A program made the position numbers and the translations under genes. Source: Taudactylus pleione (taxonomy: Eukaryota > Chordata > Amphibia > Anura > Myobatrachidae). Taken from it: a stretch of 64,000 nucleotides of DNA. Below the pieces are notes generated by a model. It ran no database searches. It saw nothing but the letters and a program-made list of their open reading frames with translations, and had not been told where the DNA came from. Where the stretch lies: the NCBI GenBank assembly GCA_031769625.1, contig JAUIMM010002545.1:79789-143788 (forward strand). The letters run 5' to 3'. Shown here in pieces: positions 10,171-24,400 of the stretch (positions are counted from its first letter, which is position 1; every line of letters starts with the position of its first letter).

Positions 10171-12008
10171 TGGGAGAAAAACCATTTCACATCACATTTG
10201 TGGGTCTTGGTCTTCAACACATCCAGTGACATTTTGAGCTGTCTGTGTTTGCTACAAGAGGAGATATCACAAAGTATGCGCTTTTGTTATTTCCATTGCT
10301 TTCAATGCATTTTGGCCTAAAACTTGCATTTGCTGTTTTCTCTTAAACGCAACATGGGAGAAAAACCATTTCACATCACATTTGTGGGTTTTGGTCTTCA
10401 ACACATCCAGTGAAATTTTGAGCTGTCTGTGTTTGCTACAAGAGGAGATATCACAAAGTATGCGCTTTTGTTGTTTTCATTGCTTTCAATGCATTTTGGC
10501 ATAAAACAAGCATTTGCTGTTTTCTCTTAAACGCAACATGGGAGAAAAACCATTTCACATCACATTTGTGGGTCTTGGTCTTCAACACATCCAGTGAAAT
10601 TTTGAGCTGTCTGTGTTTGCTACAAGAGGAGATATCACAAAGTATGCGCTTTTGTTATTTCCATTGCTTTCAATGCATTTTGGCATATAACTTGCATTTG
10701 CTGTTTTCTCTTAAACGCAACATGGGAGAAAAACCATTTCACATCACATTTGTGGGTTTTGGTCTTCAACACATCCAGTGAAATTTTGAGCTGTCTGTGT
10801 TTGCTACAAGAGGAGATAACACAAAGTATGCGCTTTTGTGTTTCCATTGCTTTCAATGCATTTTGGCCTAAAACTTGCATTTGCTGTTTTCTCTTAAACG
10901 CAACATGGGAGAAAAACCATTTTACATCACATTTGTGGGTCTTGGTCTTCAACACATCCAGTGAAATTTTGAGCTGTCTGTGTTTGCTACAAGAGGAGAT
11001 ATCACAAAGTATGCGCTTTTGTTGTTTTCATTGCTTTCAATGCATTTTGGCCTAAAACGTGCATTTGCTGTTTTCTCTTAAACGCAACATGGGAGAAAAA
11101 CCATTTCACATCACATTTGTGGGTCTTGGTCTTCAACACATCCAGTGAAATTTTGAGCTGTCTGTGTTTGCTACAAGAGGAGATATCACAAAGTATGCGC
11201 TTTTGTTGTTTCCATTGCTTTCAATGCATTTTGGCCTAAAACGTGCATTTGCTGTTTTCTCTTAAATGCAACATGGGAGAAAAACCATTTCACATCACAT
11301 TTGTGGGTCTTGGTCTTCAACACATCCAGTGAAATTTTGAGCTGTCTATGTTTGCTACAAGAGGAGATATCACAAAGTATGCGCTTTTGTTGTTTTCATT
11401 GCTTTCAATGCATTTTGGCCTAAAACGTGCATTTGCTGTTTTCTCTTAAACGCAACATGGGAGAAAAACCATTTCACATCACATTTGTGGGTCTTGGTCT
11501 TCAACACATCCAGTGAAATTTTGAGCTGTCTGTGTTTGCTACAAGAGGAGATATCACAAAGTATGCGCTTTTGTTGTTTCCATTGCTTTCAATGCATTTT
11601 GGCCTAAAACGTGCATTTGCTGTTTTCTCTTAAATGCAACATGGGAGAAAAACCATTTCACATCACATTTGTGGGTCTTGGTCTTCAACACATCCAGTGA
11701 CATTTTGAGCTGTCTGTGTTTGCTACAAGAGGAGATATCACAAAGTATGCGCTTTTGTTATTTCCATTGCTTTCAATGCATTTTGGCCTAAAACTTGCAT
11801 TTGCTGTTTTCTCTTAAACGCAACATGGGAGAAAAACCATTTCACATCACATTTGTGGGTTTTGGTCTTCAACACATCCAGTGAAATTTTGAGCTGTCTG
11901 TGTTTGCTACAAGAGGAGATATCACAAAGTATGCGCTTTTGTTGTTTTCATTGCTTTCAATGCATTTTGGCATAAAACAAGCATTTGCTGTTTTCTCTTA
12001 AACGCAAC
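10171..12008 (+). repeat. 8-mer higher-order repeat, period about 1,471 bp
   Basis: The order CAGTGACATT monomer (10171), GGTTTTGG/CATAAAACAAGC monomer (10354), CATATAAC monomer (10538), 183 bp GATAAC monomer (10722), then a TTTTACATC monomer recurs from 11641, 1,470 bp later. Starts of the CATATAAC class at 10538 and 12009 differ by 1,471 bp, which is eight monomers with one being 183 bp. The second copy passes into the 4-mer at 12009. Confidence 0.8.
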
Positions 12009-13845
12009 ATGGGAGAAAAACCATTTCACATCACATTTGTGGGTCTTGGTCTTCAACACATCCAGTGAAATTTTGAGCTGTCTGTGTTTGCTACAAGAGG
12101 AGATATCACAAAGTATGCGCTTTTGTTATTTCCATTGCTTTCAATGCATTTTGGCATATAACTTGCATTTGCTGTTTTCTCTTAAACGCAACATGGGAGA
12201 AAAACCATTTCACATCACATTTGTGGGTTTTGGTCTTCAACACATCCAGTGAAATTTTGAGCTGTCTGTGTTTGCTACAAGAGGAGATAACACAAAGTAT
12301 GCGCTTTTGTGTTTCCATTGCTTTCAATGCATTTTGGCCTAAAACTTGCATTTGCTGTTTTCTCTTAAACGCAACATGGGAGAAAAACCATTTTACATCA
12401 CATTTGTGGGTCTTGGTCTTCAACACATCCAGTGAAATTTTGAGCTGTCTGTGTTTGCTACAAGAGGAGATATCACAAAGTATGCGCTTTTGTTGTTTTC
12501 ATTGCTTTCAATGCATTTTGGCCTAAAACAAGCATTTGCTGTTTTCTCTTAAACGCAACATGGGAGAAAACCCATTTCACATCACATTTGTGGGTCTTGG
12601 TCTTCAACACATCCAGTGAAATTTTGAGCTGTCTGTGTTTGCTACAAGAGAAGATATCACAAAGTATGCGCTTTTGTTATTTCCATTGCTTTCAATGCAT
12701 TTTGGCCTAAAACTTGCATTTGCTGTTTTCTCTTAAACGCAGCATGGGAGAAAAACCATTTCACATCACATTTGTGGGTTTTGGTCTTCAACACATCCAG
12801 TGAAATTTTGAGCTGTCTGCGTTTGCTACAAGAGGAGATATCACAAAGTATGCGCTTTTGTTATTTCCATTGCTTTCAATGCATTTTGGCATATAACTTG
12901 CATTTGCTGTTTTCTCTTAAACGCAACATGGGAGAAAAACCATTTCACATCACATTTGTGGGTTTTGGTCTTCAACACATCCAGTGAAATTTTGAGCTGT
13001 CTGTGTTTGCTACAAGAGGAGATAACACAAAGTATGCGCTTTTGTGTTTCCATTGCTTTCAATGCATTTTGGCCTAAAACGTGCATTTGCTGTTTTCTCT
13101 TAAACGCAACATGGGAGAAAAACCATTTCACATCACATTTGTGGGTCTTGGTCTTCAACACATCCAGTGAAATTTTGAGCTGTCTGTGTTTGCTACAAGA
13201 GGAGATATCACAAAGTATGCGCTTTTGTTGTTTTCATTGCTTTCAATGCATTTTGGCCTAAAACAAGCATTTGCTGTTTTCTCTTAAACGCAACATGGGA
13301 GAAAACCCATTTCACATCACATTTGTGGGTCTTGGTCTTCAACACATCCAGTGAAATTTTGAGCTGTCTGTGTTTGCTACAAGAGAAGATATCACAAAGT
13401 ATGCGCTTTTGTTATTTCCATTGCTTTCAATGCATTTTGGCCTAAAACTTGCATTTGCTGTTTTCTCTTAAACGCAGCATGGGAGAAAAACCATTTCACA
13501 TCACATTTGTGGGTTTTGGTCTTCAACACATCCAGTGAAATTTTGAGCTGTCTGCGTTTGCTACAAGAGGAGATATCACAAAGTATGCGCTTTTGTTATT
13601 TCCATTGCTTTCAATGCATTTTGGCATATAACTTGCATTTGCTGTTTTCTCTTAAACGCAACATGGGAGAAAAACCATTTCACATCACATTTGTGGGTTT
13701 TGGTCTTCAACACATCCAGTGAAATTTTGAGCTGTCTGTGTTTGCTACAAGAGGAGATAACACAAAGTATGCGCTTTTGTGTTTCCATTGCTTTCAATGC
13801 ATTTTGGCCTAAAACGTGCATTTGCTGTTTTCTCTTAAACGCAAC
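12009..13845 (+). repeat. 4-mer higher-order repeat, 735 bp, 2.5 copies
   Basis: Copies begin at 12009, 12744 and 13479. Each 735 bp unit is three 184 bp monomers and one 183 bp monomer, in this order: CATATAAC class, GATAAC 183 bp class, GTTGTTTTC/CAAGC class, then a class with AGAAAACCCATTT and GCAGCATGGG at the end. Copies are nearly identical; small changes such as CTTGC to CGTGC in the second monomer and GTCTGCG in the first distinguish them. The third copy switches to another monomer order after its second monomer. Confidence 0.88.
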
Positions 13846-14397
13846 ATGGGAGAAAAACCATTTCACATCACATTTGTGGGTCTTGGTCTTCAACACATCC
13901 AGTGAAATTTTGAGCTGTCTGTGTTTGCTACAAGAGGAGATATCACAAAGTATGCGCTTTTCTTGTTTCCATTGCTTTCAATGCATTTTGGCCTAAAACG
14001 TGCATTTGCTGTTTTCTCTTAAATGCAACATGGGAGAAAAACCATTTCACATCACATTTGTGGGTCTTGGTCTTCAACACATCCAGTGAAATTTTGAGCT
14101 GTCTATGTTTGCTACAAGAGGAGATATCACAAAGTATGCGCTTTTGTTGTTTTCATTGCTTTCAATGCATTTTGGCCTAAAACGTGCATTTGCTGTTTTC
14201 TCTTAAACGCAACATGGGAGAAAAACCATTTCACATCACATTTGTGGGTCTTGGTCTTCAACACATCCAGTGAAATTTTGAGCTGTCTGTGTTTGCTACA
14301 AGAGAAGATATCACAAAGTATGCGCTTTTGTTATTTCCATTGCTTTCAATGCATTTTGGCCTAAAACTTGCATTTGCTGTTTTCTCTTAAATGCAGC

Positions 14398-17300
14398 ATG
14401 GGAGTAAAACCATTTCACATCACATTTGTGGGTTTTGGTCTTCAACACATCCAGTGAAATTTTGAGCTGTCTGTGTTTGCTACAAGAGGAGATAACACAA
14501 AGTATGCGCTTTTGTTATTTCCATTGCTTTCAATGCATTTTGGCCTAAAACTTGCATTTGCTGTTTTCTCTTAAACGCAGCATGGGAGAAAAACCATTTC
14601 ACATCACATATGTGGGTTTTGGTCTTCAACACATCCAGTGAAATTTTGAGCTGTCTGTGTTTGCTACAAGAGGAGATATCACAAAGTATGCGCTTTTGTT
14701 GTTTTCATTGCTTTCAATGCATTTTGGCCTAAAACGTGCATTTGCTGTTTTCTCTTAAATGCAACATGGGAGAAAAACCATTTCACATCACATTTGTGGG
14801 TCTTGGTCTTCAACACATCCAGTGAAATTTTGAGCTGTCTGTGTTTGCTACAAGAGGAGATAACACAAAGTATGTGCTTTTGTGTTTCCATTGCTTTCAA
14901 TGCATTTTGGCCTAAAACGTGCATTTGCTGTTTTCTCTTAAACGCAACATGGGAGAAAAACCATTTCACATCACATTTGTGGGTCTTGGTCTTCAACACA
15001 TCCAGTGAAATTTTGAGCTGTCTGTGTTTGCTACAAGAGGAGATATCACAAAGAATGCGCTTTTGTTGTTTCCATTGCTTTCAATGCATTTTGGCCAAAA
15101 ACGTGCATTTGCTGTTTTCTCTTAAATGCAACATGGGAGAAAAACCATTTCACATCACATTTGTGGGTCTTGGTCTTCAACACATCCAGTGAAATTTTGA
15201 GCTGTCTGTGTTTGCTACAAGAGGAGATATCACAAAGTATGCGCTTTTGTTGTTTTCATTGCTTTCAATGCATTTTGGCCTAAAACGTGCATTTGCTGTT
15301 TTCTCTTAAACGCAACATGGGAGAAAAACCATTTCACATCACATTTGTGGGTCTTGGTCTTCAACACATCCAGTGAAATTTTGAGCTGTCTGTGTTTGCT
15401 ACAAGAGGAGATATCACAAAGTATGCGCTTTTGTTGTTTTCATTGCTTTCAATGCATTTTGGCCTAAAACGTGCATTTGCTGTTTTCTCTTAAATGCAAC
15501 ATGGGAGAAAAACCATTTCACATCACATTTGTGGGTCTTGGTCTTCAACACATCCAGTGAAATTTTGAGCTGTCTGTGTTTGCTACAAGAGGAGATATCA
15601 CAAAGTATGCGCTTTTGTTGTTTTCATTGCTTTCAATGCATTTTGGCCTAAAACGTGCATTTGCTGTTTTCTCTTAAATGCAACATGGGAGAAAAACCAT
15701 TTCACATCACATTTGTGGGTCTTGGTCTTCAACACATCCAGTGAAATTTTGAGCTGTCTGTGTTTGCTACAAGAGGAGATATCACAAAGTATGCGCTTTT
15801 GTTATTTCCATTGCTTTCAATGCATTTTGGCCTAAAACGTGCATTTGCTGTTTTCTCTTAAACGCAACATGGGATAAAAACCATTTCACATCACATTTGT
15901 GGGTCTTGGTCTTCAACACATCCAGTGAAATTTTGAGCTGTCTGTGTTTGCTACAAGAGGAGAAAACAGAAAGTATGTGCTTTTGTGTTTCCATTGCTTT
16001 CAATGCATTTTGGCCTAAAACGTGCATTTGCTGTTTTCTCTTAAACGCAACATGGGAGAAAAACCATTTCACATCACATTTGTGGGTCTTGGTCTTCAAC
16101 ACATCCAGTGAAATTTTGAGCTGTCTGTGTTTGCTACAAGAGGAGATATCACAAAGTATGCGCTTTTGTTGTTTTCATTGCTTTCAATGCATTTTGGCCT
16201 AAAACGTGCATTTGCTGTTTTCTCTTAAATGCAACATGGGAGAAAAACCATTTCACATCACATTTGTGGGTCTTGGTCTTCAACACATCCAGTGAAATTT
16301 TGAGCTGTCTGTGTTTGCTACAAGAGGAGATATCACAAAGTATGCGCTTTTGTTGTTTCCATTCCTTTCAATGCATTTTGGCATAAAACAAGCATTTGCT
16401 GTTTTCTCTTAAACGCAACATGGGAGAAAAACCATTTCACATCACATTTGTGGGTCTTGGTCTTCAACACATCCAGTGAAATTTTGAGCTGTCTGTGTTT
16501 GCTACAAGAGGAGATATCACAAAGTATGCGCTTTTGTTATTTCCATTGCTTTCAATGCATTTTGGCCTAAAACTTGCATTTGCTGTTTTCTCTTAAACGC
16601 AACATGGGAGAAAAACCATTTCACATCACATTTGTGGGTTTTGGTCTTCAACACATCCAGTGAAATTTTGAGCTGTCTGTGTTTGCTACAAGAGGAGATA
16701 TCACAAAGTATGTGCTTTTGTTGTTTTCATTGCTTTCAATGCATTTTGGCATGAAACAAGCATTTGCTGTTTTCTCTTAAACGCAACATGGGAGAAAAAC
16801 CATTTCACATCACATTTGTGGGTCTTGGTCTTCAACACATCCAGTGAAATTTTGAGCTGTCTGTGTTTGCTACAAGAGGAGATATCACAAAGTATGCGCT
16901 TTTGTTATTTCCATTGCTTTCAATGCATTTTGGCATATAACTTGCATTTGCTGTTTTCTCTTAAACGCAACATGGGAGAAAAACCATTTCACATCACATT
17001 TGTGGGTTTTGGTCTTCAACACATCCAGTGAAATTTTGAGCTGTCTGTGTTTGCTACAAGAGGAGATAACACAAAGTATGCGCTTTTGTGTTTCCATTGC
17101 TTTCAATGCATTTTGGCCTAAAACTTGCATTTGCTGTTTTCTCTTAAACGCAACATGGGAGAAAAACCATTTTACATCACATTTGTGGGTCTTGGTCTTC
17201 AACACATCCAGTGAAATTTTGAGCTGTCTGTGTTTGCTACAAGAGGAGATATCACAAAGTATGCACTTTTGTTGTTTTCATTGCTTTCAATGCATTTTGC

Positions 17301-18073
17301 TTTAAAACAAGCATTTGCTGTTTTCTCTTAAACGCAACATGGGAGAAAACCCATTTCACATCACATTTGTGGGTCTTGGTCTTCAACACATCCAGTGAAA
17401 TTTTGAGCTGTCTGTGTTTGCTACAAGAGGAGATATCACAAAGTATGCGCTTTTGTTATTTCCATTGCTTTCAATGCATTTTGGCCTAAAACTTGCATTT
17501 GCTGTTTTCTCTTAAACGCAGCATGGGAGAAAAACCATTTCACATCACATTTGTGGGTTTTGGTCTTCAACACATCCAGTGAAATTTTGAGCTGTCTGCG
17601 TTTGCTACAAGAGGAGATATCACAAAGTATGCGCTTTTGTTATTTCCATTGCTTTCAATGCATTTTGGCATATAACTTGCATTTGCTGTTTTCTCTTAAA
17701 CGCAACATGGGAGAAAAACCATTTCACATCACATTTTTGGGTTTTGGTCTTCAACACATCCAGTGAAATTTTGAGCTGTCTGTGTTTGCTACAAGAGGAG
17801 ATAACACAAAGTATGCGCTTTTGTGTTTCCATTGCTTTCAATGCATTTTGGCCTAAAACGTGCATTTGCTGTTTTCTCTTAAACGCAACATGGGAGAAAA
17901 ACCATTTCACATCACATTTGTGGGTCTTGGTCTTCAACACATCCAGTGAAATTTTGAGCTGTCTGTGTTTGCTACAAGAGGAGATATCACAAAGTATGCG
18001 CTTTTGTTATTTCCATTGCTTTCAATGCATTTTGGCCTAAAACTTGCATTTGCTGTTTTCTCTTAAACGCAGC
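14398..18073 (+). repeat. Composite 20-monomer block, 3,676 bp
   Basis: Two marker monomers, one with GGGAGTAAAACC at 14398 and one with CACATATGTGGG at 14582, precede a run of 11 monomers (14766-16787) and then 735 bp 4-mers (16788-18073). The same two markers return at 18074 and 18258, exactly 3,676 bp later, and are again followed by an 11-monomer run. This shows a third level of organisation in which 4-mer and 11-mer units were amplified together. Confidence 0.82.
16788..18073 (+). repeat. 4-mer higher-order repeat, second locus (735 bp)
   Basis: The monomer order of the 12009-13845 block returns here, with unit starts at 16788 and 17523 (735 bp apart). The second copy is incomplete. Local differences are TGCTTTAAAAC near 17298 and CATTTTTGGG near 17733. 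The match with the block 4.8 kb upstream shows that the 4-mer was moved or duplicated as part of a larger segment. Confidence 0.83.
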
Positions 18074-18441
18074 ATGGGAGTAAAACCATTTCACATCACA
18101 TTTGTGGGTTTTGGTCTTCAACACATCCAGTGAAATTTTGAGCTGTCTGTGTTTGCTACAAGAGGAGATAACACAAAGTATGCGCTTTTGTTGTTTCCAT
18201 TGCTTTCAATGCATTTTGGCCTAAAACTTGCATTTGCTGTTTTCTCTTAAACGCAGCATGGGAGAAAAACCATTTCACATCACATATGTGGGTTTTGGTC
18301 TTCAACACATCCAGTGAAATTTTGAGCTGTCTGTGTTTGCTACAAGAGGAGATATCACAAAGTATGCGCTTTTGTTGTTTTCATTGCTTTCAATGCATTT
18401 TGGCCTAAAACGTGCATTTGCTGTTTTCTCTTAAATGCAAC

Positions 18442-21400
18442 ATGGGAGAAAAACCATTTCACATCACATTTGTGGGTCTTGGTCTTCAACACATCCAGTG
18501 AAATTTTGAGCTGTCTGTGTTTGCTACAAGAGGAGATAACACAAAGTATGTGCTTTTGTGTTTCCATTGCTTTCAATGCATTTTGGCCTAAAACGTGCAT
18601 TTGCTGTTTTCTCTTAAACGCAACATGGGAGAAAAACCATTTCACATCACATTTGTGGGTCTTGGTCTTCAACACATCCAGTGAAATTTTGAGCTGTCTG
18701 TGTTTGCTACAAGAGGAGATATCACAAAGAATGCGCTTTTGTTGTTTCCATTGCTTTCAATGCATTTTGGCCAAAAACGTGCATTTGCTGTTTTCTCTTA
18801 AATGCAACATGGGAGAAAAACCATTTCACATCACATTTGTGGGTCTTGGTCTTCAACACATCCAGTGAAATTTTGAGCTGTCTGTGTTTGCTACAAGAGG
18901 AGATATCACAAAGTATGCGCTTTTGTTGTTTTCATTGCTTTCAATGCATTTTGGCCTAAAACGTGCATTTGCTGTTTTCTCTTAAATGCAACATGGGAGA
19001 AAAACCATTTCACATCACATTTGTGGGTCTTGGTCTTCAACACATCCAGTGAAATTTTGAGCTGTCTGTGTTTGCTACAAGAGGAGATATCACAAAGTAT
19101 GCGCTTTTGTTGTTTTCATTGCTTTCAATGCATTTTGGCCTAAAACGTGCATTTGCTGTTTTCTCTTAAACGCAACATGGGAGAAAAACCATTTCACATC
19201 ACATTTGTGGGTCTTGGTCTTCAACACATCCAGTGAAATTTTGAGCTGTCTGTGTTTGCTACAAGAGGAGATATCACAAAGTATGCGCTTTTGTTGTTTT
19301 CATTGCTTTCAATGCATTTTGGCCTAAAACGTGCATTTGCTGTTTTCTCTTAAATGCAACATGGGAGAAAAACCATTTCACATCACATTTGTGGGTCTTG
19401 GTCTTCAACACATCCAGTGAAATTTTGAGCTGTCTGTGTTTGCTACAAGAGGAGATATCACAAAGTATGCGCTTTTGTTGTTTTCATTGCTTTCAATGCA
19501 TTTTGGCCTAAAACGTGCATTTGCTGTTTTCTCTTAAATGCAACATGGGAGAAAAACCATTTCACATCACATTTGTGGGTCTTGGTCTTCAACACATCCA
19601 GTGAAATTTTGAGCTGTCTGTGTTTGCTACAAGAGGAGATATCACAAAGTATGCGCTTTTGTTATTTCCATTGCTTTCAATGCATTTTGGCCTAAAACGT
19701 GCATTTGCTGTTTTCTCTTAAACGCAACATGGGAGAAAAACCATTTCACATCACATTTGTGGGTCTTGGTCTTCAACACATCCAGTGAAATTTTGAGCTG
19801 TCTGTGTTTGCTACAAGAGGAGAAAACAGAAAGTATGTGCTTTTGTGTTTCCATTGCTTTCAATGCATTTTGGCCTAAAACGTGCATTTGCTGTTTTCTC
19901 TTAAACGCAACATGGGAGAAAAACCATTTCACATCACATTTGTGGGTCTTGGTCTTCAACACATCCAGTGAAATTTTGAGCTGTCTGTGTTTGCTACAAG
20001 AGGAGATATCACAAAGTATGCGCTTTTGTTGTTTTCATTGCTTTCAATGCATTTTGGCCTAAAACGTGCATTTGCTGTTTTCTCTTAAATGCAACATGGG
20101 AGAAAAACCATTTCACATCACATTTGTGGGTCTTGGTCTTCAACACATCCAGTGAAATTTTGAGCTGTCTGTGTTTGCTACAAGAGGAGATATCACAAAG
20201 TATGCGCTTTTGTTATTTCCATTGCTTTCAATGCATTTTGGCCTAAAACTTGCATTTGCTGTTTTCTCTTAAACGCAACATGGGAGAAAAACCATTTCAC
20301 ATCACATTTGTGGGTCTTGGTCTTCAACACATCCAGGGAAATTTTGAGCTTTCTGTGTTTGCTACAAGAGGAGATATCACAAAGTTTGAACTTTTGTTAT
20401 TTCCATTGCTTTCAATGCATTTTGGCCTAAAACTTGCATTTGCTGTTTTCTCTTAAATGCAACATGGGAGAAAAACCATTTCACATCACATTTGTGGGTC
20501 TTGGTCTTCAACACATCCAGTGAAATTTTGAGCTGTCTGTGTTTGCTACAAGAGGAGATAACACAAAGTATGTGCTTTTGTGTTTCCATTGCTTTCAATG
20601 CATTTTGGCCTAAAACGTGCATTTGCTGTTTTCTCTTAAACGCAACATGGGAGAAAAACCATTTCACATCACATTTGTGGGTCTTGGTCTTCAACACATC
20701 CAGTGAAATTTTGAGCTGTCTGTGTTTGCTACAAGAGGAGATATCACAAAGAATGCGCTTTTGTTGTTTCCATTGCTTTCAATGCATTTTGGCCAAAAAC
20801 GTGCATTTGCTGTTTTCTCTTAAATGCAACATGGGAGAAAAACCATTTCACATCACATTTGTGGGTCTTGGTCTTCAACACATCCAGTAAAATTTTGAGC
20901 TGTCTGTGTTTGCTACAAGAGGAGATATCACAAAGTATGCGCTTTTGTTGTTTTCATTGCTTTCAATGCATTTTGGCCTAAAACTTGCATTTGCTGTTTT
21001 CTCTTAAATGCAACATGGGAGAAAAACCATTTCACATCACATTTGTGGGTCTTGGTCTTCAACACATCCAGTGAAATTTTGAGCTGTCTGTGTTTGCTAC
21101 AAGAGGAGATATCACAAAGTATGCGCTTTTGTTGTTTTCATTGCTTTCAATGCATTTTGGCCTAAAACGTGCATTTGCTGTTTTCTCTTAAACGCAACAT
21201 GGGAGAAAAACCATTTCACATCACATTTGTGGGTCTTGGTCTTCAACACATCCAGTGAAATTTTGAGCTGTCTGTGTTTGCTACAAGAGGAGATATCACA
21301 AAGTATGCGCTTTTGTTGTTTTCATTGCTTTCAATGCATTTTGGCCTAAAACGTGCATTTGCTGTTTTCTCTTAAATGCAACATGGGAGAAAAACCATTT

Positions 21401-24400
21401 CACATCACATTTGTGGGTCTTGGTCTTCAACACATCCAGTGAAATTTTGAGCTGTCTGTGTTTGCTACAAGAGGAGATATCACAAAGTATGCGCTTTTGT
21501 TGTTTTCATTGCTTTCAATGCATTTTGGCCTAAAACGTGCATTTGCTGTTTTCTCTTAAATGCAACATGGGAGAAAAACCATTTCACATCACATTTGTGG
21601 GTCTTGGTCTTCAACACATCCAGTGAAATTTTGAGCTGTCTGTGTTTGCTACAAGAGGAGATATCACAAAGTATGCGCTTTTGTTATTTCCATTGCTTTC
21701 AATGCATTTTGGCCTAAAACGTGCATTTGCTGTTTTCTCTTAAACGCAACATGGGAGAAAAACCATTTCACATCACATTTGTGGGTCTTGGTCTTCAACA
21801 CATCCAGTGAAATTTTGAGCTGTCTGTGTTTGCTACAAGAGGAGAAAACAGAAAGTATGTGCTTTTGTGTTTCCATTGCTTTCAATGCATTTTGGCCTAA
21901 AACGTGCATTTGCTGTTTTCTCTTAAACGCAACATGGGAGAAAAACCATTTCACATCACATTTGTGGGTCTTGGTCTTCAACACATCCAGTGAACTTTTG
22001 AGCTGTCTGTGTTTGCTACAAGAGGAGATATCACAAAGTATGCGCTTTTGTTGTTTTCTTTGCTTTCAATGCATTTTGGCCTAAAACGTGCATTTGCTGT
22101 TTTCTCTTAAATGCAACATGGGAGAAAAACCATTTCACATCACATTTGTGGGTCTTGGTCTTCAACACATCCAGTGAAATTTTGAGCTGTCTGTGTTTGC
22201 TACAAGAGGAGATATCACAAAGTATGCGCTTTTGTTGTTTTCATTCCTTTCAATGCATTTTGGCATAAAACAAGCATTTGCTGTTTTCTCTTAAACGCAA
22301 CATGGGAGAAAAACCATTTCACATCACATTTGTGGGTCTTGGTCTTCAACACATCCAGTGAAATTTTGAGCTGTCTGTGTTTGCTACAAGAGGAGATATC
22401 ACAAAGTATGCGCTTTTGTTATTTCCATTGCTTTCAATGTATTTTGGCCTAAAACTTGCATTTGCTGTTTTCTCTTAAATGCAACATGGGAGAAAAACCA
22501 TTTCACATCACATTTGTGGGTCTTGGTCTTCAACACATCCAGGGAAATTTTGAGCTTTCTGTGTTTGCTACAAGAGGAGATATCACAAAGTTTGAAATTT
22601 TGTTATTTCCATTGCTTTCAATGCATTTTGGCCTAAAACTTGCATTTGCTGTTTTCTCTTAAATGCAACATGGGAGAAAAACCATTTCACATCACATTTG
22701 TGGGTCTTGGTCTTCAACACATCCAGTGAAATTTTGAGCTGTCTGTGTTTGCTACAAGAGGAGATAACACAAAGTATGTGCTTTTGTGTTTCCATTGCTT
22801 TCAATGCATTTTGGCCTAAAACGTGCATTTGCTGTTTTCTCTTAAACGCAACATGGGAGAAAAACCATTTCACATCACATTTGTGGGTCTTGGTCTTCAA
22901 CACATCCAGTGAAATTTTGAGCTGTCTGTGTTTGCTACAAGAGGAGATATCACAAAGAATGCGCTTTTGTTGTTTCCATTGCTTTCAATGCATTTTGGCC
23001 AAAAACGTGCATTTGCTGTTTTCTCTTAAATGCAACATGGGAGAAAAACCATTTCACATCACATTTGTGGGTCTTGGTCTTCAACACATCCAGTGAAATT
23101 TTGAGCTGTCTGTGTTTGCTACAAGAGGAGATATCACAAAGTATGCGCTTTTGTTGTTTTCATTGCTTTCAATGCATTTTGGCCTAAAACGTGCATTTGC
23201 TGTTTTCTCTTAAATGCAACATGGGAGAAAAACCATTTCACATCACATTTGTGGGTCTTGGTCTTCAACACATCCAGTGAAATTTTGAGCTGTCTGTGTT
23301 TGCTACAAGAGGAGATATCACAAAGTATGCGCTTTTGTTGTTTTCATTGCTTTCAATGCATTTTGGCCTAAAACGTGCATTTGCTGTTTTCTCTTAAACG
23401 CAACATGGGAGAAAAACCATTTCACATCACATTTGTGGGTCTTGGTCTTCAACACATCCAGTGAAATTTTGAGCTGTCTGTGTTTGCTACAAGAGGAGAT
23501 ATCACAAAGTATGCGCTTTTGTTGTTTTCATTGCTTTCAATGCATTTTGGCCTAAAACGTGCATTTGCTGTTTTCTCTTAAATGCAACATGGGAGAAAAA
23601 CCATTTCACATCACATTTGTGGGTCTTGGTCTTCAACACATCCAGTGAAATTTTGAGCTGTCTGTGTTTGCTACAAGAGGAGATATCACAAAGTATGCGC
23701 TTTTGTTGTTTTCATTGCTTTCAATGCATTTTGGCCTAAAACGTGCATTTGCTGTTTTCTCTTAAATGCAACATGCGAGAAAAACCATTTCACATCACAT
23801 TTGTGGGTCTTGGTCTTCAACACATCCAGTGAAATTTTGAGCTGTCTGTGTTTGCTACAAGAGGAGATATCACAAAGTATGCGCTTTTGTTATTTCCATT
23901 GCTTTCAATGCATTTTGGCCTAAAACGTGCATTTGCTGTTTTCTCTTAAACGCAACATGGGAGAAAAACCATTTCACATCACATTTGTGGGTCTTGGTCT
24001 TCAACACATCCAGTGAAATTTTGAGCTGTCTGTGTTTGCTACAAGAGGAGAAAACAGAAAGTATGTGCTTTTGTGTTTCCATTGCTTTCAATGCATTTTG
24101 GCCTAAAACGTGCATTTGCTGTTTTCTCTTAAACGCAACATGGGAGAAAAACCATTTCACATCACATTTGTGGGTCTTGGTCTTCAACACATCCAGTGAA
24201 ATTTTGAGCTGTCTGTGTTTGCTACAAGAGGAGATATCACAAAGTATGCGCTTTTGTTGTTTTCATTGCTTTCAATGCATTTTGGCCTAAAACGTGCATT
24301 TGCTGTTTTCTCTTAAATGCAACATGGGAGAAAAACCATTTCACATCACATTTGTGGGTCTTGGTCTTCAACACATCCAGTGAAATTTTGAGCTGTCTGT

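Noticed and set aside
14794..15192. 132-codon plus-strand frame repeated identically at several places (18470, 20492, 22698)
   Set aside because: It spans T98A/183 bp and neighbouring monomers, begins at TTG, and repeats because the higher-order unit repeats. No start context, splice structure or protein similarity was recognised.
20250..20456. 68-codon frame with GEKPF, like the linker between C2H2 zinc fingers
   Set aside because: GEKPF comes from GGAGAAAAACCATTT at the monomer start. No Cys-Cys-His-His spacing follows, the frame starts at TTG, and most monomers have a TGA stop at CCAGTGA. Only monomers with T58G stay open.
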